Source: a virus
Direction: 5' to 3' (one strand)
Virus record (IMG/VR): IMGVR_UViG_3300030294_000082
Span: 1 to 41,633 of that record
Length of the DNA stretch: 41,633 nt
A program made the position numbers and the translations under genes. The notes under the pieces are model-generated. The model saw nothing but the letters and a program-made list of their open reading frames with translations. It had not been told where the DNA came from and ran no database searches. This document shows positions 31,024 through 39,197 of the stretch, one piece after another (positions within the stretch are counted from its first letter, which is position 1; every line of letters begins with the position of its first letter).

Positions 31024-31320
31024 ATGCAACAGACAATTAATTTTGATCAGGTTCAAAATCAGCCTTCATACTCTCTTGTTGAGAGAGTAAGTAAAGTGAG
31101 AAAGAGTATTTCTTTGTGGCTAAATGGCAATAGTAATTTCTATAGCCGTATAGCAGAATTCCCCGTAACCCGTCTTTTGGTGTTAAGAATCAATCTCGTA
31201 ACTTTGTGCCTGCTTGGTGCTGCAGTCTCAATCGAGCAGCAGCCAGTATTCGCCATCACGGCAGGCCTATGCGCCGGATGGTTAGTTTATAGACTTAATC
31301 GAAAAGGAGGTAATAAATGA
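31024..31320 (+). CDS. Small membrane protein (98 aa)
   Basis: Two hydrophobic segments, about residues 50-68 (LLVLRINLVTLCLLGAAVSI) and 74-90 (VFAITAGLCAGWLVYRL). The N-terminus is polar. The start follows directly on the GCGAAACATGTAGC leader sequence that the upstream hairpin loop can mask. It overlaps the next gene by four bases. Function unknown. Confidence 0.6.
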   Translation: MQQTINFDQVQNQPSYSLVERVSKVRKSISLWLNGNSNFYSRIAEFPVTRLLVLRINLVTLCLLGAAVSIEQQPVFAITAGLCAGWLVYRLNRKGGNK

Positions 31321-31661
31321 AAGACGTTTTATTAGATATTCATTTTTGGCGTGCAAAGAATAAAATGGAAAAGCAAATAAATAATTATCTTGATAATTTG
31401 AAAAATTGTATTATTCCAGAAAAGCAAATAGAAGATATCCTGTCAAAAATAAGAGAGGATATAGAACGTATTTGTGAAGAATCAAAGACAAAAAGGTCTA
31501 TTAATGTTTATAGGGGGCCATACGGCCTTAGTATTAGTTATTCTGGAACTGATAACTCTATTGCAAATATATACCTGACACAGATATTTGGAAAGGTATT
31601 CATAAATTGTGATGGTGTTATGGTAGTCGAAAAAGAAGATGAGGAAGGAGGCGACGAATGA
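31317..31661 (+). CDS. Hypothetical protein (114 aa)
   Basis: Helical N-terminal half (RAKNKMEKQINNYLDNLKNC) and a beta-rich C-terminal half (YGLSISYSGTDNSIANIYLT), ending in an acidic tail (EKEDEEGGDE). Four-base overlaps before and after. Not recognised. Confidence 0.55.
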   Translation: MKDVLLDIHFWRAKNKMEKQINNYLDNLKNCIIPEKQIEDILSKIREDIERICEESKTKRSINVYRGPYGLSISYSGTDNSIANIYLTQIFGKVFINCDGVMVVEKEDEEGGDE

Positions 31662-31966
31662 CATATTTTATAGAATTAAAAAGAATTTCTCTAAGAAATG
31701 ATTTTGATAAGGAGATTAAAAGATATATCTACGATAGATATTCTGATAGCGTCATTAACGACGAGTCTATCGACGCAATGGAGGATGATATAAAATGTAA
31801 AATAGAAGAATTACACAAAAAGTATCCTCTATCTGAGGATACAGACTTCTGTAGATACCTTGCGACGAATAACTTCTCTTTATACTCTAACAAGACTTCA
31901 CGGACAATATTTGAAATTCACTTAAATCTGATCATTCGGGAATATACGGAGGGCGTTGGCTTATGA
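31658..31966 (+). CDS. Hypothetical protein (102 aa), related in layout to its neighbour
   Basis: The order is similar to the preceding gene: a helical, charged front (FDKEIKRYIYDRYSDSVIND), then EDDIKCKIEELHKKYPLSED and a hydrophobic end (RTIFEIHLNLIIREYTEGVG). The two may be diverged duplicates; I see no clear alignment. Overlaps the small membrane ORF by four bases. Confidence 0.5.
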   Translation: MTYFIELKRISLRNDFDKEIKRYIYDRYSDSVINDESIDAMEDDIKCKIEELHKKYPLSEDTDFCRYLATNNFSLYSNKTSRTIFEIHLNLIIREYTEGVGL

Positions 31967-32088
31967 ATACAATCATCATAATAATGAAAGTCATCATCGG
32001 AATTATTTTTTTGGTGATAACAGCAGCTACGAGTTTAGTATTTATTATACCGGAATTAATTGGCGAAGAGAAGGAGGAACAATTATGA
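31963..32088 (+). CDS. Very small single-pass membrane protein (41 aa)
   Basis: ATGA overlaps at both ends (31963 and 32085-32088). Residues 3-30 are hydrophobic (IIIIMKVIIGIIFLVITAAT), followed by an acidic tail (PELIGEEKEEQL). The Shine-Dalgarno-like AAGGAGG in its last codons serves the next gene. Short but well supported by the overlaps. Confidence 0.6.
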   Translation: MNTIIIIMKVIIGIIFLVITAATSLVFIIPELIGEEKEEQL

Positions 32089-32360
32089 TACGCGCGAAAA
32101 TTAATTTTATTCGTGAGACGAAGTATGATGAGGATATGAATCTCTCAGATAACTTCGATCCAAAAGAACCTGAAATAGTACAGGTGTTGCTGACAAATGA
32201 AAAGGGGGAAACTGTACCTGTGTACAGCATCGTCTGTAACGAGATGGCGCTGGATGAACTCTCATATACGCAACTTCTTAAGATTAAGAATATTGCTGTT
32301 GACTTATTAAATTATGACATAAAATATATGCCAGATGGACGAAAAGAAAACGGAAAATAA
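32085..32360 (+). CDS. Hypothetical protein (91 aa)
   Basis: The start at 32085 follows AAGGAGGAACAATT, a good ribosome site for this genome; the frame is open further upstream but that would overlap two genes. The sequence (IVQVLLTNEKGETVPVYSIV; ALDELSYTQLLKIKNIAVDL) looks like a small beta-plus-helix domain. Not recognised. Confidence 0.6.
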   Translation: MIRAKINFIRETKYDEDMNLSDNFDPKEPEIVQVLLTNEKGETVPVYSIVCNEMALDELSYTQLLKIKNIAVDLLNYDIKYMPDGRKENGK

Positions 32361-32607
32361 GGATACAGATATCAACATCTATCTTGATGCCTTATCTAGG
32401 AAATATAAGCCTGCGCGAAGTCCTCAAGACACCACGCATTGGTTTTCAACAGACGAGGTTCGCATCGCGATTAAGGATATTGATCCTTCTGCAGATGTAA
32501 ACAATGAAAAGATATTCGATGCGCTCCATCAAGCCGGGTATGACTTCATGAGTCAACCAGGTTCTTACGGTCTCCACTTCAGGTGGATGTTTAGGGAGAA
32601 AGATTGA
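32335..32607 (+). CDS. Hypothetical protein (90 aa)
   Basis: Overlaps the previous gene by 26 bases. The part THWFSTDEVRIAIKDIDPSA, then KIFDALHQAGYDFMSQPGSY looks like a winged-helix or HTH-like domain of the type common in Bacteroidales mobile elements. Last gene of this unit, followed by a terminator eight bases after its stop. Confidence 0.6.
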   Translation: MDEKKTENKDTDINIYLDALSRKYKPARSPQDTTHWFSTDEVRIAIKDIDPSADVNNEKIFDALHQAGYDFMSQPGSYGLHFRWMFREKD

Positions 32608-32614
32608 TTCAGGT

Positions 32615-32641
32615 GTCCCCTGCTCTAATAGAGTAGGGGAC
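32615..32641 (+). terminator. Terminator before the tail operon
   Basis: GTCCCCTGCTCT (32615-32626) pairs with AGAGTAGGGGAC (32630-32641), 12 pairs with one G-U, loop of three, then a T-rich stretch to 32651. Confidence 0.8.
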
Positions 32642-32653
32642 TTTCATTTTTAA

Positions 32654-32690
32654 GTGTCCTTTATCCTTATATAATAATGTCATATATTTG
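32654..32690 (+). promoter_or_regulatory. Late promoter (GTCcTTT type), tape measure operon
   Basis: Box GTGTCCTTTATC (32654-32665), 17-bp spacer, TATATTTG (32683-32690). The box is identical to the one at 39147. Confidence 0.7.
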
Positions 32691-32712
32691 CTTCTGTAAA
32701 TTTACAGAATAT

Positions 32713-33126
32713 ATGATAACAGAAGATCTCATTCGACAGCAATTCATTCATGAAACCGTCAGCGCAGGCTTGAAGAAAATATTTCAAACCCAGCAACAGG
32801 TCGTTACGGAGAATTATCAGGTAATAACAGGTAGTTTATTATCACATCTTGTGTCGATGCCTTTTGATGCCTCATTCACCGGGGTAGATCATATCTATTA
32901 CGTTAGAATATTGCCATATCTCAGATTCTTAGATATGGCATATCGGTTACGAAATGATCGCGTGGCAAAGGCAAAGAGGGCTAAGATAGCCGTCTATAAC
33001 CGTGTTGTCTGGGGTGTACTGTATCATGAGACATTCCCTCAAATAATGTATGGACTTAATGACGAAATACGCAACGGAATAAGAAAGGAACTAGAATCAT
33101 CACTTAATCAAAAAGACAATGGGTAA
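32713..33126 (+). CDS. Hypothetical protein upstream of the tape measure (137 aa)
   Basis: The frame is open from 32677, but the -7 element at 32683-32690 would lie inside; the ATG at 32713 is 22 bases downstream of it and is preferred. The protein is helical and basic in the middle (YRLRNDRVAKAKRAKIAVYN). It overlaps the tape measure gene by eight bases. Position suggests a tail-assembly partner. Confidence 0.6.
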   Translation: MITEDLIRQQFIHETVSAGLKKIFQTQQQVVTENYQVITGSLLSHLVSMPFDASFTGVDHIYYVRILPYLRFLDMAYRLRNDRVAKAKRAKIAVYNRVVWGVLYHETFPQIMYGLNDEIRNGIRKELESSLNQKDNG

Positions 33127-36100
33127 ACATTTATCTGAGGACGAAATAAAATACGTCATCTCAGCCAGCACCTCAAAGGCACAACAGGAACTCCATGAAC
33201 TACAGAAGTCGACTAATCTTTTGAAAAAGGAAGAGAAAGACCGCCGCACGCAAATGATAGAAATGGAGGCGGAAGGCAAGAAAAATACAAAAGAGTATCA
33301 GAATCTTGCCGCTGAATGTAAAAGTTATACTTCGCAGATATCGGATAATACTAAGAAGATGAATGAGATGCGTAGTAAGATGGATATTAATGTACTGACA
33401 ATGAATCAGCTGAAAAAGGAAGCTAGCCAGCTGCGTTCTGCACTCAACGGCACGTCGAAGGCAACAAATCCACAGGAGTATGCAAAGCTTGAGTCACAAC
33501 TGCATAAGGTGACAGGCCGGATGGCTGAACTGAATTCTAACGCAAAATCATTTAGTGATATCGCACAATCTGATATCACTTCAGGTGTATTTCTTGGGAA
33601 TATATTCTCGAAGATAGCAGATAAGATAGGCGAGGCTATTGCCAGCTTTAAAGAGTTTGTTGCCGGTGGCGTTGAAATGGCAGAGTCTGCCGATGGTGTT
33701 ACTCGAGCATTTAATAGGATGAACCAGCCGGGACTGCTGGATAATCTACGTAAGGCGACAAAGAATACTGTAAATGACGTTGCGCTGATGACGGCTGCCG
33801 TGAAAGCGAAGGACTTTAGAATTCCATTGCAGGACTTAGGTAAATATCTTGCATTTGCACAGCTGAAAGCCCAACAAACAGGACAGAGCGTGGACTACAT
33901 GACTGACAGTATCGTTACCGGTCTTGGACGTCAGTCTCCTTTAATCCTTGACAACTTGGGTATCTCAGCAGCAGAGATTGGAGAAAAGACAAAAGAGACA
34001 GGAGATTTCATGAAGGCCGTGGCTTCAATCGTTGAGAATCAGCTGGCTGCTGCCGGAGAAACCTATATCTCTGCTGCTGACCGTGCAACGCAGCGAACTG
34101 TGAAATTACAGAATCAGCAAAAGGAAATGGGGGATGCAATGCTTCCAATCGCAGAAAAATGGTCCGATGCCTTCGGAGAGATGGAAATAAGCACAGTCAA
34201 GCTAATAACATGGATGGTGGAGCACAAGAAAACTACATTGTTACTGTCGATGGCTATCACAGGACTTGCTATTGCGATGAAGGCAGGTAACATGCAGCTC
34301 AAGGAGTTTATTGCAAATACTATTTTAGCAAAGACAGTTACAGGGGCATGGAGCACGATGATGACTACATTCAGAGGTATTTCTTTACTATTTGCAAGCG
34401 CTATTGCCACATTACAGGGTAATACCTTAAGAGCTTCAGCTGCTATGAGATTATTTAATAATACTTGCAAGACGAATATCTATATCTTGGCCACGACAGC
34501 AATCCTTGCCCTTGCCGGAGCTTTCGTTTATTATTTATCAAAATTACAACCGGCATTTGACTTATCCGAGCAAATGAAAACTACTTTTGATAATATTCGA
34601 AAGGTAAGTGAAAATACAAGGAAAATACTCCAGGACGATATGACGGATATTTCAAAGTCTACAAACAGCACAGTGGCAGAATCTACTGCGAGATATAAAA
34701 TGCTCACTAAGATTATCAATGATAATACGGAGACGGTGGATAAACGAAGGAAAGCCCTTGATGAAATCAAAAAGGTTGCTCCGGCGTATCATGCTCAGAT
34801 AACGACTGAAGGCAAACTTATTAAAAATAATACTGATGCGCTGACAACTTATTTGTCTAAATTAAAGGAAACAGCAATTGCTCAAGCTATTTTGGCAAAG
34901 AAAACGTCTATCGAACAATCTGAGATGAATAATCAACTAGATAAAGAATCTAAAAAAGGTAATCTAAGATATGTAACTCAGCAGGCGGCAACCATGGGCG
35001 TTAATCTGAATACACAAAAAGTAGTTAAAGTTGAAACTCCTGATAAGTATGGAGCTCAATATGGCCATGCAACTGATACTTCATACAAGGTCGTGGATAA
35101 AGCTACAGGAAAGGTTGTTAAAGGAATGGAGAATATCTCCATGAGATTAGTGAAATTACAGGATATATATGATTACCGTATCACCGGAATGCAAGAAAAT
35201 GATGCTGTTACACGTCAGAATAATCAGCGTAATTCACAAATTGATAATTATGCGAAATCTAAAAATATAGATTTGACAAAGACTTCGACAGACAAATCAA
35301 ACTCTTCATCACCAGGAAAGACAACGGGATCAGACAAAGTAGGTTCAGAACAGAAGGCTTCATTTGCTAATCAGCGCAAAGAGGAATTAGCGCAGGAGCA
35401 GAAGACATACGAAGAGAGTCTACAACTTCAGAAGGATAATCTTGCAAAGAAAAAAATAACAGAGGATGAATATAATTCCCAGTTATTAGGATTATCTGCG
35501 CAGCATACTTCGTCTGTCTTAACGATAGAGCAGAAGTATACGGATAAGTCTGAGCAACTGAAGATTAAAGACGGAAATGCAAAGAAAAGAATCATACTTG
35601 AGCAACAGGCGAATGAAAATAAGGCTTCGAACGATTATAATGATGCACAGATACAATTACGCCAGCAGTTCTATGATGCGTTGGATAAGATGGAATCAGA
35701 GGGGATGACATCATCGCAGCTTCAGGAAAAAGAATATAAATCAAAACTTGCAGCTCTTGAAGTGACTTATAAGACTTCTTTGTCTTACGCGAAAGAAAAT
35801 GGAGAGAATGAGAAAGCTGTTACTGCTGCTTATGAGAGAAATAAGGAAAAAATAACGCTTGATTATACGCAAAAGACTGAACAGGAAAGATTTCAGATAA
35901 GGCAGCAATATGGGCTTACTACTCAACAGGAGCTTCTTGATCAGGAATTAGCTCAACTTAAGCAGCATCTGAACGATGGAAGTATGTCTCAAAAGGAATA
36001 TGAACAGGAAGTGCTTAATACAAAAGATAAGTATGAGCAGGAAAAACAGCAGATAAGGCAACAATACGGGCTTACGAATCAACAGGATGAATATGACATG

Positions 36101-37075
36101 CAACTTGTACAGCTTAAACAGGCCCTTAAATCACAGAAACTTACTCAAGAAGAATATGAAAAGGCTGTTCAGAATTTGAAGAGAGATTCGTACAAGAAAC
36201 AGTTTGATTATTACAGCAATCTTTTTTCTGGAGCAGTGTCTTCACTCCAGCAAGCTGAGATAGATCAAGTTGATGCGGAATATGACGTAAAACTCGAGGC
36301 TGCAAAGAATAATAGTGAAGAGACTACCAAACTTGAGAATGAGAAAGCACAGAAGGAATTGGATATTAAAAAGAAATATGCAGATGCAAACTTCTATGTA
36401 AAGGCTTCCCAGATTGTGGCTGATACGGCTACGGCTATTATGCAGGGCTATGCAGACCTTGGTCCTATCGGAGGATCAGTTGCCGCTGTTCTGATGGCTG
36501 CGACTGGAGCAGCACAACTAGCTTCCGCTAATGCAGAACGTGAAAAAGTGAAGAATATGACACTTGCAGGATCTTCTACATCTTCTACTGTCAGCCGTGT
36601 TGCTGTCGGCCTTGAAGATGGTGGTAATATCGACGTTGTCCGTGAGCAGGACGGAAAGGTATTCAAAAGTTCTGATTACGACCCGATGAAGCGGGGGTAT
36701 GTAGATCACCCAACTGTGATAGTAGGTGAGGGCACAACGGGACATTCTAAGGAGTGGATTGCCAGTAATGCCGCTGTCGAGAATCCTACTGTTTCTCCAT
36801 TTCTCAAATTATTAGACTCTCATCAGCAGGCCGGGGATATCCGGACGTTTGATTTCACGAAATATATCAAGGCTCAGGGATATGAAAAAGGTGGGTCTGT
36901 AAGTACGACAACGAAGATGTATCCTACATCGAGTGACAACACTCTGCTGATGCAAAAGATGATGGTACTCCTACAGCAGCTGCACGATGAAGGTATTCCG
37001 GCATCGGTGGCACTGACAGATATCGACCGTGCTCAGCAGCTGAGGGATAAATCACGCAAAATTGGTTCAAAATGA
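33119..37075 (+). CDS. Tail tape measure protein
   Basis: At 1318 aa it is the second longest protein. The N-terminus is a coiled coil (LHELQKSTNLLKKEEKDRRT); two hydrophobic segments lie near 370-390 and 445-465 (IYILATTAILALAGAFVYYL). A long Gln/Glu/Lys-rich part holds at least two 52-residue repeats, each with QIRQQYGL (926 and 978). The Gly/Ala-rich end (IVADTATAIMQGYADLGPIG, then GSVAAVLMAATGAAQLASA) is typical of tape measures from Bacteroidales phages. It sets the tail length and suggests a long flexible tail. Four-base overlap with the next gene. Confidence 0.88.
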   Translation: MGKHLSEDEIKYVISASTSKAQQELHELQKSTNLLKKEEKDRRTQMIEMEAEGKKNTKEYQNLAAECKSYTSQISDNTKKMNEMRSKMDINVLTMNQLKKEASQLRSALNGTSKATNPQEYAKLESQLHKVTGRMAELNSNAKSFSDIAQSDITSGVFLGNIFSKIADKIGEAIASFKEFVAGGVEMAESADGVTRAFNRMNQPGLLDNLRKATKNTVNDVALMTAAVKAKDFRIPLQDLGKYLAFAQLKAQQTGQSVDYMTDSIVTGLGRQSPLILDNLGISAAEIGEKTKETGDFMKAVASIVENQLAAAGETYISAADRATQRTVKLQNQQKEMGDAMLPIAEKWSDAFGEMEISTVKLITWMVEHKKTTLLLSMAITGLAIAMKAGNMQLKEFIANTILAKTVTGAWSTMMTTFRGISLLFASAIATLQGNTLRASAAMRLFNNTCKTNIYILATTAILALAGAFVYYLSKLQPAFDLSEQMKTTFDNIRKVSENTRKILQDDMTDISKSTNSTVAESTARYKMLTKIINDNTETVDKRRKALDEIKKVAPAYHAQITTEGKLIKNNTDALTTYLSKLKETAIAQAILAKKTSIEQSEMNNQLDKESKKGNLRYVTQQAATMGVNLNTQKVVKVETPDKYGAQYGHATDTSYKVVDKATGKVVKGMENISMRLVKLQDIYDYRITGMQENDAVTRQNNQRNSQIDNYAKSKNIDLTKTSTDKSNSSSPGKTTGSDKVGSEQKASFANQRKEELAQEQKTYEESLQLQKDNLAKKKITEDEYNSQLLGLSAQHTSSVLTIEQKYTDKSEQLKIKDGNAKKRIILEQQANENKASNDYNDAQIQLRQQFYDALDKMESEGMTSSQLQEKEYKSKLAALEVTYKTSLSYAKENGENEKAVTAAYERNKEKITLDYTQKTEQERFQIRQQYGLTTQQELLDQELAQLKQHLNDGSMSQKEYEQEVLNTKDKYEQEKQQIRQQYGLTNQQDEYDMQLVQLKQALKSQKLTQEEYEKAVQNLKRDSYKKQFDYYSNLFSGAVSSLQQAEIDQVDAEYDVKLEAAKNNSEETTKLENEKAQKELDIKKKYADANFYVKASQIVADTATAIMQGYADLGPIGGSVAAVLMAATGAAQLASANAEREKVKNMTLAGSSTSSTVSRVAVGLEDGGNIDVVREQDGKVFKSSDYDPMKRGYVDHPTVIVGEGTTGHSKEWIASNAAVENPTVSPFLKLLDSHQQAGDIRTFDFTKYIKAQGYEKGGSVSTTTKMYPTSSDNTLLMQKMMVLLQQLHDEGIPASVALTDIDRAQQLRDKSRKIGSK

Positions 37076-39147
37076 AAATAGTAAATCTTGATAAGGGCGA
37101 AGCGTATGAGCTGCAGCCGGACGTGAAATTAGAGATAGACCGTACTAACCCCTTTTTGAATGAATACGGTGAACAGTCGGTACCGATGGATATGCCGGCA
37201 AGCGATAGAAATAGACGTCTATTCGGATATCCGGATAAGATAACATCTTATCATAAGATGGAACGAATCAACGTATCTATCACAGACGGTGAGTATTATA
37301 TGGCCTGCAAACAGGCGGTCCTGTCGTCAAAATATAAGGATAATATCTCTACTTCATTCTATATGAATGAGGGTGCATTCTATACAAATATGAAAAAGGT
37401 GAATCTGAAGGATATCTTCACTGGTGATTATGAGTTTGTGAAGGATGCTTCCGGTAACGTGATAGACGCTATCGATAATGGAATCTCTTTTTGCAGGACT
37501 TTGCGTACAGACAGCAATCCATATTACTCCATATTTCCTGTGATGATAGAGAATGACGGAGGTAACTCGACAGGATTTAAATATAAATGGATTAATGCAT
37601 TCGGAACTATCAAGGGTGATATCTTCACAATCAACCAGGAAAGTGGCGCTGACTTCTATAATGCGATATCGCGTCCTGATTATATATCCGGTAGTACGAT
37701 ATCTATTAATAAGGGTTATTATATATCGCCGTTTATCCGTGCGAACTATGTATTGAAGATTATCTTCAGACATTTCGGGTATGAGCTGCAGGAGAGTTTC
37801 TTCGACAGGACGGAACCTTTCAGCAAGATGGTATTCTGTAATAATGTGATCGACTCGCTGATCAACGGGAAGATACGGAATGCGCACCTGGTGCCCGACG
37901 TACTGTGTAGCGATATCATCAACCTATACAGGAAGAAATTTCATTGCGAGTTTATTCCGGATGAAATTGAGCATACCGTATCGATCGTTATGTTCGATGA
38001 TATCCTTGATAGCGTTGCTGAGACGGACCTTACTCCTTACCTAGCTGCTGAACCGGACGTGGAGTTGAAATCTGAAGACGATTACAAGAAGGTGGTTCTT
38101 TCTCCTTCAGACACGGTAGGGGAGAATGAGGCAGAGAACAGTTATGATGATATACTGAAGTTCGCAGAAGCTTATCCGGCTGCTACTTTCAATAAATATG
38201 ATGGATGCTTTTATCGTATCGGGTATAAGAATCAGACGAAAATTACAGATAAGGTGGCAGAATGCTCAATGAAATATGACGTAGGCGATGACACTGAAGG
38301 GGAGTCTATTGATATCCCGGAATGTATGCCGGAACTGCGGTGGCAAAAATGGAACATCAGCGACAGTTCCTCGTCTGACCAGATAAGACTTCTCTATATC
38401 GGGGCTTATCAGACGCTGAATTCGAAACTCGTAACAACAAGTTCGTCTGACTCCAGCACGTCTACCTCTAGCAATACGCTTAAATCGATGCTTGCAATAC
38501 CGTTTATGGCATCCGGTACCGGAATATTGGGAACGATATCCAATTATGACTATACGGATAGTACAGTTCCGAAAATGTATGATTATGCCCTCTTCTATTA
38601 TGGGGAAGATGGGATATTTCAGAAATTTTACTCGAGGTATGATTTGCTATTGAGAAACTCTATGCACAAGGTGACGGCTAAGCTGCTGCTGAATCAGACT
38701 ATCAAGCGGACGCTGTCATCTTATAAAAAGGTATTGATCAGGAATGCGGAGTTGATTTTTAATATGTTCAAGTACACTCTAGGCGGAAAGGACGAACCTG
38801 TTGATTCTGAACTGTTCACGCTTCACCTATATGATCCTGTTGTCGAATCTTCTAGTCTGTCGGATATACTCGCGTATGGAAATACCGGATATCACTGGAC
38901 TATACATGAAGAGAGTGTAGATGCGGGAATATTTGGAACAACAGATGGTCCGTCTGAACCTGACAACTTCAAATCTGAACTTACAGTCGTTTATCCGCCG
39001 GTGGCCAACAGCTCGTATGTAGGTCAACAACTATTTGAACAGACGTATGGACTGTATGGAGAGCATTACAGCGGGGAACAGGGAAGTCAGGACGAGATGT
39101 TTCAATATTGGTATTCACGTATCTATTTTACCTGTGATGCTGACTAG
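37072..39147 (+). CDS. Tail or baseplate protein downstream of the tape measure (691 aa)
   Basis: Large, beta-rich and acidic, placed where baseplate or distal-tail proteins lie. The N-terminus (DVKLEIDRTNPFLNEYGEQS) is of the kind seen in Bacteroidales phages next to tape measure genes. Ser/Thr-rich insert (VTTSSSDSSTSTSSNTLKSM) near residue 455-475. No catalytic motif seen. Its stop is immediately followed by a late promoter. Confidence 0.6.
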   Translation: MKIVNLDKGEAYELQPDVKLEIDRTNPFLNEYGEQSVPMDMPASDRNRRLFGYPDKITSYHKMERINVSITDGEYYMACKQAVLSSKYKDNISTSFYMNEGAFYTNMKKVNLKDIFTGDYEFVKDASGNVIDAIDNGISFCRTLRTDSNPYYSIFPVMIENDGGNSTGFKYKWINAFGTIKGDIFTINQESGADFYNAISRPDYISGSTISINKGYYISPFIRANYVLKIIFRHFGYELQESFFDRTEPFSKMVFCNNVIDSLINGKIRNAHLVPDVLCSDIINLYRKKFHCEFIPDEIEHTVSIVMFDDILDSVAETDLTPYLAAEPDVELKSEDDYKKVVLSPSDTVGENEAENSYDDILKFAEAYPAATFNKYDGCFYRIGYKNQTKITDKVAECSMKYDVGDDTEGESIDIPECMPELRWQKWNISDSSSSDQIRLLYIGAYQTLNSKLVTTSSSDSSTSTSSNTLKSMLAIPFMASGTGILGTISNYDYTDSTVPKMYDYALFYYGEDGIFQKFYSRYDLLLRNSMHKVTAKLLLNQTIKRTLSSYKKVLIRNAELIFNMFKYTLGGKDEPVDSELFTLHLYDPVVESSSLSDILAYGNTGYHWTIHEESVDAGIFGTTDGPSEPDNFKSELTVVYPPVANSSYVGQQLFEQTYGLYGEHYSGEQGSQDEMFQYWYSRIYFTCDAD

Positions 39148-39183
39148 TGTCCTTTATCATTAATCTCGTAATCATTATATTTG
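39147..39183 (+). promoter_or_regulatory. Late promoter (GTCcTTT type), tail fibre
   Basis: Box GTGTCCTTTATC (39147-39158), 17-bp spacer, TATATTTG (39176-39183). The first box base is the last base of the previous stop codon. Confidence 0.7.
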
Positions 39184-39197
39184 CAAAAAATAATAAT

